Source of the DNA: an uncultured bacterium
GTDB taxonomy: Bacteria; Bacillota; Clostridia; Oscillospirales; Ruminococcaceae
Length of the DNA stretch: 64,000 nt
Reading direction: 5' to 3'
NCBI GenBank assembly: GCA_905215965.1
Contig: CAJMSD010000012.1
Coordinates: forward strand, 1 to 64,000
Shown here piece after piece: positions 7,832-15,326 of this stretch. Position numbers and translations under genes: made by a program. The notes beneath the pieces were generated by a model. The model saw only the letters and a list, made by a program, of their open reading frames with translations. It was not told where the DNA came from and did not search any database. How positions within the stretch are numbered: the first letter of the stretch is position 1; each line of letters begins with the position of its first letter.

Positions 7832-9601
7832 ATGATAAAAATACTCAAAAATCTGAAACCGCGCGATCTTTGCTATATTCTGATATGCGCGGCTCTCGTT
7901 GTCGTTCAGGTCTGGCTTGAACTCACAATGCCGGATTACACCCAAAAGCTCACGCTTGCGGTCACAGCCGAAAAGACCGATATGGATATAGTCTGGGAAA
8001 ACGGCGGAATGATGCTGTTATGCGCTTTTGGAAGCATGACTGCGGCAATAATCTGCGGATTTTTTGCGGCTCAGGTCGCCGCGAATTTCGCTAAAACGCT
8101 TCGTGAAAAGCTGTTTGACCGCATAATGCGCTTTTCAAATGCAGAGATCAACAAATTCTCGACTCCAAGCCTTATCACGCGTACAACGAACGATGTTGTA
8201 CAGATGCAGATGCTCGTCGCAATGGGGCTTCAGGTAATGATAAAAGCTCCCGTAATGGCTGTGTGGGCGATATGCAAGATCTCGTCAACAAGCGTTGAAT
8301 GGACAACGGCGGTATTTGTATGTGTTGTTGTTATAGTTATCACTATCACGCTGCTTGTACTTCTTGCGTATCCGAAGTTCAAAGCTATCCAGAAGCTCAC
8401 CGATAATCTGAATAACGCTACCCGCGAAAATATCTCCGGCGTAAGGGTTGTAAGAGCTTTTAACGCCGAGGAATACCAGCAGGAAAAATTCGGCAGGGTC
8501 AATACGGAGATCACTAAGAATCATTTGTTTACAAGCCGTATCATGGGAATAATGATGCCATTGATGACCATAGCTATGAACGGTCTTACGCTCGCTATAT
8601 ATTGGATAGGCGCATACCTTGTAAACGAAACTTCCGAGATAGCCGGACGTGCCGAGATCATCGCAAATATGACAGCCTTTACGCAGTATGCTTTACAGGT
8701 AGTCGGCGCATTTATGATGCTCGTTATGATATTTATTATTCTGCCGAGAACTCTCGTTTCCGCAAGACGTATAAACGAGGTCCTTGACACCGGGCTTTCA
8801 ATTGATTACAAGGACAAAACCGTTGCCAAAGAGGAAAAAGGCTCTATTGAATTCAAGAACGTATCCTTCAGCTACAGCGACTCGGGCACTCCCTGTCTGA
8901 AAAACATAAGCTTCAAAATAAATAAGGGCGAAACCTTTGCGGTAATAGGCGCGACAGGTACGGGAAAATCCACTCTTGTCAGCCTTATCCCGAGATATTA
9001 CGACGCATCAAGCGGAGAAGTCCTTATTGACGGAAAAAATATTAAGGATTATCCGGAAGATCAGCTTGAGCAGATAGTTTCGATAGCTCCGCAGAAAGCA
9101 ACTCTATTCAAGGGCGATATCAAATCAAATATAACCTACGGCTGCAAAACAGAGGTCGCCGACAGCGACGAACGCATAAACCGCGCTCTTGAAATCTCGT
9201 CTTCAAATTTCGTTTCGGAGCTTAACGGCGGTATCCACGCAGACGTGGCTCAGGGCGGAACAAACTTCTCAGGCGGTCAAAAGCAGCGTCTTTCAATTGC
9301 AAGAGCCGTTTTCAAAGACTCTGAGATAGTTATTTTTGATGATACCTTCTCGGCGCTCGATTATAAGACCGATATGCTTGTCCGCAAAGCCGTAAGAGAA
9401 AAGCTTGCCGGAACAACGGTAATTATCGTTGCACAGCGTATAGGAACTATCAAAAACGCCGATAAGATCATGGTTCTCAACGACGGAGAGATAGCAGGTC
9501 TCGGCAGGCACGAGGAGCTTCTCAATAATTGTCCGATCTACAAGGAGATCGCCCTTTCTCAGCTTTCCGAGGAAGAGCTTTCCGGAAAGGAGATGAAGTA
9601 A
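7832..9601 (+). CDS. ABC exporter half, degenerate catalytic site
   Basis: A protein of 589 residues: an exporter-type membrane domain with six helices (about 15-315), then a nucleotide-binding domain. Visible are Walker A GATGTGKST (about 373), the intact signature SGGQKQR (about 480) and Walker B IVIFDD (about 498), where the usual catalytic Glu is Asp. In the H-loop (IVAQRIGTI, about 533) Gln replaces His. This pattern is known for the non-catalytic partner in heterodimeric exporters such as TM287/288, BmrCD and LmrCD. It pairs with the next gene, whose ATG follows one base after this stop. RBS AAAGGAG. Substrate unknown; multidrug or peptide export is likely. Confidence 0.9.
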   Translation: MIKILKNLKPRDLCYILICAALVVVQVWLELTMPDYTQKLTLAVTAEKTDMDIVWENGGMMLLCAFGSMTAAIICGFFAAQVAANFAKTLREKLFDRIMRFSNAEINKFSTPSLITRTTNDVVQMQMLVAMGLQVMIKAPVMAVWAICKISSTSVEWTTAVFVCVVVIVITITLLVLLAYPKFKAIQKLTDNLNNATRENISGVRVVRAFNAEEYQQEKFGRVNTEITKNHLFTSRIMGIMMPLMTIAMNGLTLAIYWIGAYLVNETSEIAGRAEIIANMTAFTQYALQVVGAFMMLVMIFIILPRTLVSARRINEVLDTGLSIDYKDKTVAKEEKGSIEFKNVSFSYSDSGTPCLKNISFKINKGETFAVIGATGTGKSTLVSLIPRYYDASSGEVLIDGKNIKDYPEDQLEQIVSIAPQKATLFKGDIKSNITYGCKTEVADSDERINRALEISSSNFVSELNGGIHADVAQGGTNFSGGQKQRLSIARAVFKDSEIVIFDDTFSALDYKTDMLVRKAVREKLAGTTVIIVAQRIGTIKNADKIMVLNDGEIAGLGRHEELLNNCPIYKEIALSQLSEEELSGKEMK

Positions 9602-9602
9602 T

Positions 9603-11396
9603 ATGCCTCCAATGGGTAGAATGATGCACGCTAATGCAAAGCCGGAAAAAACCGATATCGGCGCATTAAAGAAGATACTGCTCTACTGCAAGCGCTATCT
9701 TCCTGCCGTTATAGTTGCGCTTATCTTCGCAGTGGGAGGAGCGTACACAACTATCATAGGTCCTGAAAAGATCAGCGATCTTATGAACGAGATCACAAGC
9801 GGAATAGTTGCAGGCATCGATATGGACGCCTTTCTGGATATATGCATAACACTGGTGATACTTTACAGTGCGGGGTCCATTCTCAATTACGGTCAGCAGT
9901 TCATTACAGCCACCGTGACCCAGCATACCTCGCGACGCCTGCGCAGCGATATATCAGAAAAGATCAACAAGCTTCCCCTGAGATACTTCGACACGTCCAC
10001 CAAGGGAGATATTCTTTCCCGCGTGACAAACGATGTAGATACCATAAGCCAGACGCTTTCTTCAAGCTCGGCAAATCTGATAAGCTCCGTTGTGCTCTTT
10101 TTCGGGGTTATCTATAAAATGTTCAGAACAAATTTTGTTCTTTCGATCGTAACGATCGCGGCTTCTCTTCTCGGATTTGCTTTAATGGGAGCGATCCTGA
10201 AAAAATCACAGATCTACTTCAACCGCAAGCAGGCGGATCTCGGACGTATGAACGGTCATATCGAGGAGATCTACACCAATCACAATATTGTTCACGCTTT
10301 CGGCGCAAAGCAGCAGGAGAAAGACAAATTCGACGACATCAATCAAAAGCTTTACGACAGCAACTGGAAATCACAGTACCTTTCCGGCATGATGCACCCG
10401 ATCATGGGATTTATGGGAAATCTCTCCTATGCGCTTATTTTTATAGTGGGCGTTGCGTTCATAGTCAACGGAAACGACGCTGTTACTCTCGGAACAATAA
10501 TATCATTTGCAATATATGCCAGATTATTTTCACAGCCGCTTTCCACATTCGCTCAGTCAATGACAGCGTTCCAGCAGGCTTCAGCCGCTTCGAAAAGAGT
10601 CTTTGAACTGCTTGAAGCCGAGGAAATGGACGACGAATCCGCAAAGACGACAGTTCCCGAAAATATTAAGGGCGATGTTGAATTCAAGCACGTTAAATTC
10701 GGATATTCTCCGGATAAAACCATTATACACGATTTCTCGGCAAGTCTCAAAGCCGGTCAGAAGGTAGCGATCGTCGGTCCGACGGGCGCAGGGAAAACCA
10801 CAATGGTAAATCTTCTTATGCGCTTCTACGAAGTTGACAGCGGAGATATAACCATTGACGGAATCTCAACAAAAAGCATGACAAGAGAGACCGTTCATGA
10901 TCTTTTTGACATGATATTGCAGGATACATGGCTTTTTGAGGGCACTATCCGCGAAAATCTTGAATACAACAAAAAGAACGTTACGGACGAAGACCTTGAC
11001 CGTGCTTGTTCGGCAGTCGGACTTAAACACTTTATATCTACTCTGCCGCAGGGTTACGACACTATGCTCAGCGACGCGCTTAATCTCTCAGAGGGACAAA
11101 AGCAGCAGCTTACAATTGCAAGAGCCATGATAAAGGACGCTCCCCTGCTTATCCTTGACGAGGCTACATCATCGGTGGATACGCGTACCGAGCTTGTAGT
11201 TCAGGAAGCTATGGATAACCTTACTAAGGGAAGAACCTCGTTTGTTATTGCTCACAGACTTTCAACGATAAAAAATGCCGATATAATCCTCGTAATGAAG
11301 GACGGCGATATCATCGAACAGGGCAGCCACAGCGAGCTTCTGAAAAAAGGTGGCTTCTACGCCGATCTCTATAACAGCCAGTTTGCCGCAGCTTAA
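9603..11396 (+). CDS. ABC exporter half, catalytic partner
   Basis: A protein of 597 residues with a six-helix membrane domain (about 20-330) and a nucleotide-binding domain. Walker A is GPTGAGKTT (about 391), Walker B LLILDEATSSVD (about 515) with the catalytic Glu, and the H-loop is AHRLSTI. The signature motif is LSEGQ rather than LSGGQ. This complements the upstream half: the working ATP site combines this protein's Walker motifs with the partner's SGGQ signature, and the other site is degenerate. The RBS AAAGGAG lies inside the end of the upstream gene. It is the last gene of the marR operon and is followed by a strong hairpin. Confidence 0.9.
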   Translation: MPPMGRMMHANAKPEKTDIGALKKILLYCKRYLPAVIVALIFAVGGAYTTIIGPEKISDLMNEITSGIVAGIDMDAFLDICITLVILYSAGSILNYGQQFITATVTQHTSRRLRSDISEKINKLPLRYFDTSTKGDILSRVTNDVDTISQTLSSSSANLISSVVLFFGVIYKMFRTNFVLSIVTIAASLLGFALMGAILKKSQIYFNRKQADLGRMNGHIEEIYTNHNIVHAFGAKQQEKDKFDDINQKLYDSNWKSQYLSGMMHPIMGFMGNLSYALIFIVGVAFIVNGNDAVTLGTIISFAIYARLFSQPLSTFAQSMTAFQQASAASKRVFELLEAEEMDDESAKTTVPENIKGDVEFKHVKFGYSPDKTIIHDFSASLKAGQKVAIVGPTGAGKTTMVNLLMRFYEVDSGDITIDGISTKSMTRETVHDLFDMILQDTWLFEGTIRENLEYNKKNVTDEDLDRACSAVGLKHFISTLPQGYDTMLSDALNLSEGQKQQLTIARAMIKDAPLLILDEATSSVDTRTELVVQEAMDNLTKGRTSFVIAHRLSTIKNADIILVMKDGDIIEQGSHSELLKKGGFYADLYNSQFAAA

Positions 11397-11434
11397 AGCG
11401 CGCGAATGTTCGCTATACTTTAAATGTATATTCT

Positions 11435-11493
11435 CCCCCTTAATGCACAGACGGGAACATTAAACTCCGCCGATGCATTAAGGGGGAATTTTT
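11435..11493 (+). terminator. Terminator of the ABC exporter operon
   Basis: A perfect 13-bp stem (CCCCCTTAATGCA at 11435-11447, TGCATTAAGGGGG at 11474-11486) with a 26-base loop, followed by AATTTTT. Confidence 0.75.
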
Positions 11494-11510
11494 ATGACAA
11501 AAATAAACCG

Positions 11511-11588
11511 TTGGTAGAGCTTGTACATCAACAGTTGATATAAATCAAAGTAAATTCGCTTGAACTCTACCAAAGGGTGTGCTATAAT
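11511..11588 (+). promoter_or_regulatory. Promoter with spaced inverted repeat before the XRE gene
   Basis: TTGAAC (11560-11565), 17 bases, TATAAT (11583-11588). The sequence CTCTACCAA (11565-11573) sits in the spacer, and its exact inverted copy TTGGTAGAG lies at 11511-11519, 45 bases upstream. A smaller inverted repeat TTGAT/ATCAA lies between them (11535-11548). Two half-sites at this distance suggest looping or cooperative binding by a regulator, possibly the XRE protein itself. Confidence 0.55.
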
Positions 11589-11630
11589 GTAATTACAGCA
11601 AAAATCACATAACAACTTCGGAGAAAATTT

Positions 11631-12503
11631 ATGGATAATAACACTGTGTTCAGGAAAAATTTGGTCAAAAGAAGAAAAGAGCTTGGACTTACTCAGGAAC
11701 AGCTTGCTCAGAAAATGAACGTTTCCCCTCAAGCCGTTTCAAAATGGGAAAACTCAAGCTACCCCGACAGCGAGCTTCTGCCCGAGCTTGCAAAAAACCT
11801 TGACGTTTCCCTTGACTATCTTTTCGGCTTGAAGAAGGACGAGGGAAAAACAAACATCAGCCGACTGGCTGAAAATAAGCTTCGGTCACTTCCGGACGAG
11901 GAAAAGGGACGTTTTATCATCGAGCTTTTCTACGGCTTGCTGTGCGCCTATAACCGAAATACCGAATCAAACGATATAAGCTTTCCGAAGCATTTTGCCA
12001 GAGAGACCTACGCTCATCTGCGTACCGACTACGAGCTTGCCGTATCAAGACTGAATCCGGATATGCAGTATTTATGCTTCATGCGCATTCCCGAGGACGG
12101 AATAAACAGCTATTTCAAAATTCAGCCGAGAATAATGGAGCTGTTCGGTTTTCTTTCAGACGAGAATGCTCTGCGCATAATAAGCTACGCCGAAACAATG
12201 GGCAGAAATTTTATACTTACAAAGGAATGTATCGCTAAGGAGCTTTCAATGCCAATAGAGGAGGTTTCCGATATCGTTGACCGCCTTGACCGTTTCGGTA
12301 TCATGTGGAAGCTTACCGCAAATACAGGCGGAGAACCGTTCCCTATATACGGATATGTCCACAACGTATCACTTGTGGGGATACTTACTCTTGCGGAGTC
12401 TCTGGTGAATTTCCTGAGCTGCTGCGAGCCTGATATAGATACATGGAAAAAAGCTCCGTTCCGTATGCAAAAAACTGACGATACAAACAAAAACAAACCC
12501 TAA
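11631..12503 (+). CDS. XRE-family transcriptional regulator
   Basis: A protein of 290 residues. The N-terminal 65 residues are a classic Cro/XRE helix-turn-helix (RRKELGLTQEQLAQKMNVSPQAVSKWENSSYPD). The remaining 220 residues match no ligand domain I can name; residues about 195-235 (ECIAKELSMPIEEVSDIVDRLDRFGI) look like a second DNA-binding or winged helix. The GH44 gene starts 33 bases downstream with no terminator between, so the regulator and the enzyme may share a transcript. The promoter carries a pair of inverted half-sites. Start ATG 11631 is preceded by CGGAGAAAA. Confidence 0.82.
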   Translation: MDNNTVFRKNLVKRRKELGLTQEQLAQKMNVSPQAVSKWENSSYPDSELLPELAKNLDVSLDYLFGLKKDEGKTNISRLAENKLRSLPDEEKGRFIIELFYGLLCAYNRNTESNDISFPKHFARETYAHLRTDYELAVSRLNPDMQYLCFMRIPEDGINSYFKIQPRIMELFGFLSDENALRIISYAETMGRNFILTKECIAKELSMPIEEVSDIVDRLDRFGIMWKLTANTGGEPFPIYGYVHNVSLVGILTLAESLVNFLSCCEPDIDTWKKAPFRMQKTDDTNKNKP

Positions 12504-12536
12504 GCATATCAAGTTCTTACTATAAGGAGGATAATC

Positions 12537-14867
12537 ATGTTAAAAAGAACCTTCGCAGGACTTCTTGCAGGAGTCTGCGTAATTTCCAATGCCGTTATGC
12601 TGCCTGAAAGCATCAGCGCTGCCGACAGCGAATACACAATGAACGTTTCGGTCAAGCTTAACGGAGAAAAAAAAGAGATCAGTCCCTACATCTACGGAGT
12701 TAACGAGTACGGAAACGTCAACAATCTGAAAAATATCACCGTAAACAATATCCGTCAGGGCGGAAACCGCTACACTGCCTACAACTGGGAAACAAACTGG
12801 TCGAACGCAGGAAACGACTGGACGCACAGCTCAGATACAAATATCGGCGACGATGTAAACGGTGCAGGCTATGCCGCACGCAAGCTCTCCGAGACCTGTG
12901 GAAAGTACAATGTTCCGTATAAGCTGACAACTCTGCAAATGGCAGGATATGTTTCCGCCGATAAAAACGGCTCGGTAAGCGAAGCCGAGGCTGCTCCGTC
13001 GGCACGCTGGAACAAGGTAGAATTCAGAAAAGACGGCGAGCTTTCGCTTACTCCCGACCTCTCCGACGGTACGGTCTATATGGACGAATATGTAAATTAC
13101 CTCGTTAAGACTCTGGGAGATTCTTCGACCTCGACAGGAATTCAGGCTTACAGCCTTGATAACGAGCCTGTGCTCTGGAACGACTCTCACCCGAGAATTC
13201 ACGCCGATGAAGTAACAAACAGCGAGCTTGTTTCAAAGTCGATAGAGCTGGCAAAGGTAGTAAAGGAGATCGACCCGAACGCAGAGGTTTTCGGTCCGGC
13301 TTTCTGGGGAATGCTCCCCTGCATTCAGATAGGAGAATCCGGAAACGGCTTCACCGATCCCGAGTGGCAGGCTGTAAAGAGTAACTACAACTGGTATCTT
13401 GATTATTACCTCGACCAGATGTCTCAGGCTGAAAAGGAATGCGGAACTCGTCTGCTTGACGTAATTGACGTTCACTATTATGCTCAGGACTGCTCAACGG
13501 ACGAAGCGAGACTTCAGGCTGCAAGAAGCCTTTACGATCCTACCTACGTTGAGAACAGCTGGCTTCAGCCTTACATGGGGCAGTATTTCCCGTTTATTCC
13601 GAATATTCAGAAATCCATCGACAAGTATTATCCGGGAACAAAAATTTCCGTGTCAGAGTACAATCTCGCAAATATCGCCGATGAAAAGAATACAGGCAAA
13701 TCCGTAGTTTCAGCTATTGCCGAAACAGAAGCGCTCGGCTGCTTTGCAGACAACAACGTTTACTTTGCCACATATTGGGGAACTCTCCCGGAATGCCCCT
13801 ATGTCGAATCCGCAATAAACCTTTATACAAATTATGACGGCGAAGGCGCGGCATTCGGAGACACTCTCGTTGAAGCGGAAACAGAGGATATTTCACTTGC
13901 AACCGCTTACGCTGCTGTCAACGGCAGCGACAACTCGGAAGTAACAATGGTCATCTCCAACAAGGATATGAACAGAACGGAAAAATCCGTGATAACTCTC
14001 GACGGTTCGGACGAAAATTACAAAAGCGCCGTTGTTTACGCAGTAACTCAGGATCACAGCGATATAAGAATAATCGACGTTCAGAACGACGTTTCGGGAA
14101 ACACCGTTACAGTAGAGCTTCCTCCCCTTTCCGTTGCACAGGTCGTAATTTCAAATGAAGCTACCGATAAAACGGTCTATGAAGAACCCGATATCGAAAC
14201 AAAGGAAATTACCTACAATTTCAGCGAGCTTGAAACTTCTCCGAACGGCTACCTTATGATACCGATCGAGGATGCCAAGGCTCTGAAAAAAGCCGTTATC
14301 AACTCAACCGCATACAGCACATCCGGCGCATCATGGTACGGCGGAGGCGGAGGTCTTTGCTTCAACCACCTCAAGCTCAGCGACGGAAGCGAAGCATGGG
14401 GACAGAAATCTTTCTCGTACAGCGCAGGAACAGGCGACTCGACCGTAAGCTTTGACGGAACATTTACTATCGTGACAGACGCGAGCACAAATACGACCGC
14501 CGAAGTTGAAGCCGAAATAGGCGACACATATATTGAGTTCCAGGACTGGTGGAAATCGTCAAGCAACGATGATACCGGAGCCGATGTAAACGTCACATAC
14601 AACACGATCACTCTTTATTATGAATACGATAATACGGAGACCGAATCGCTTAAAGGCGACGCAAATCTTGACGGCAGTGTTGACATAGACGACGTTGTTA
14701 CTATCCTTTGCAACGCTGCAAACAAAGAAACATATCCGCTTTCCGACAAAGCCATAGCTAACGCTGACGTATATCAGTGCGGAGACGGAATAAGCTCAAA
14801 CGACGCGGTTTCCGTTCAGAAATATCTTGCTCTTATACTCGATAAGCTGCCGGAGTCATATCTTTGA
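12537..14867 (+). CDS. Cellulosomal GH44 glucanase/xyloglucanase with CBM and dockerin
   Basis: A secreted enzyme of 776 residues. Signal peptide 1-28. The GH44 catalytic unit spans about 35-540: SPYIYGVNEYG, IRQGGNRYTAYNWETNWSNA, the acid/base E210 in SLDNEP and the likely nucleophile E374 in VSEYN. Family members hydrolyse beta-1,4-glucans, often xyloglucan. Residues about 556-697 form a beta-rich module with many aromatics; GH44 enzymes of R. flavefaciens carry a CBM76 in this place, which is my best guess. A dockerin at about 705-776 (GDANLDGSVDIDDV, GDGISSNDAVSVQKYLAL) closely resembles that of ScaC. RBS AAGGAGG before ATG 12537. Confidence 0.9.
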   Translation: MLKRTFAGLLAGVCVISNAVMLPESISAADSEYTMNVSVKLNGEKKEISPYIYGVNEYGNVNNLKNITVNNIRQGGNRYTAYNWETNWSNAGNDWTHSSDTNIGDDVNGAGYAARKLSETCGKYNVPYKLTTLQMAGYVSADKNGSVSEAEAAPSARWNKVEFRKDGELSLTPDLSDGTVYMDEYVNYLVKTLGDSSTSTGIQAYSLDNEPVLWNDSHPRIHADEVTNSELVSKSIELAKVVKEIDPNAEVFGPAFWGMLPCIQIGESGNGFTDPEWQAVKSNYNWYLDYYLDQMSQAEKECGTRLLDVIDVHYYAQDCSTDEARLQAARSLYDPTYVENSWLQPYMGQYFPFIPNIQKSIDKYYPGTKISVSEYNLANIADEKNTGKSVVSAIAETEALGCFADNNVYFATYWGTLPECPYVESAINLYTNYDGEGAAFGDTLVEAETEDISLATAYAAVNGSDNSEVTMVISNKDMNRTEKSVITLDGSDENYKSAVVYAVTQDHSDIRIIDVQNDVSGNTVTVELPPLSVAQVVISNEATDKTVYEEPDIETKEITYNFSELETSPNGYLMIPIEDAKALKKAVINSTAYSTSGASWYGGGGGLCFNHLKLSDGSEAWGQKSFSYSAGTGDSTVSFDGTFTIVTDASTNTTAEVEAEIGDTYIEFQDWWKSSSNDDTGADVNVTYNTITLYYEYDNTETESLKGDANLDGSVDIDDVVTILCNAANKETYPLSDKAIANADVYQCGDGISSNDAVSVQKYLALILDKLPESYL

Positions 14868-14997
14868 TGCCTGACTGTATTATAATCATCGGGCAGCATT
14901 GATGCTGCAAGTGCTATTACGCTGCGGATATCTGCACTAACCGCAGCTTGAGAAAAAGTTCTTATAAATATTCCTTTGTTAAATTCAAAAAACAGAC

Positions 14998-15030
14998 AGC
15001 CGTATTCAGCAATGAATGCGGCTGCTTTTT
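14998..15030 (+). terminator. Terminator after the GH44 gene
   Basis: Stem AGCCGTATTCA (14998-15008) with TGAATGCGGCT (15013-15023), one G-T pair, a four-base loop, then GCTTTTTG. Confidence 0.75.
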
Positions 15031-15162
15031 GTTACTCGGAAACAGATCTCCTGCAAAGATTACGAATGCTTGAAACTTGTATTGATCTGTGATATAAGCG
15101 GCGAGTCGCCGCCGACAAATTCGCGCTGCAAAACGTGCTCCATGTAATTTTTCACGCGAATA

Positions 15163-15191
15163 TTGCTATTTTACGGTTTATATGCTATAAT
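15163..15191 (+). promoter_or_regulatory. Promoter of the polA operon
   Basis: TTGCTA, 17 bases, TATAAT. It is very similar in arrangement to the GH95 promoter at 49205-49233, and both are followed by the same palindrome. Confidence 0.65.
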
Positions 15192-15210
15192 AAGCGTAAA
15201 CGCTTATTAT
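15187..15210. promoter_or_regulatory. Operator-like palindrome at the polA promoter
   Basis: Perfect arms ATAATAAGCG (15187-15196) and CGCTTATTAT (15201-15210) around TAAA. They overlap the -10 box and the expected start point. A copy differing by one base lies at 49229-49252. Confidence 0.6.
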
Positions 15211-15326
15211 ACTTTATCTAAATTCCTTGCAGATACTCAAATCACAGATTTGCTCCCTGCAATCAAACAAAAATGTAATATATTATGAATGCGTATACAG
15301 ACGCGCTCAGAGAAATGAGGCTGAAT

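Larger units (their letters stand above)
15031..15326. other. Region between GH44 terminator and polA
   Basis: It holds the polA promoter and the palindrome described separately. The roughly 115-base leader after the palindrome shows no recognised riboswitch. Confidence 0.5.
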
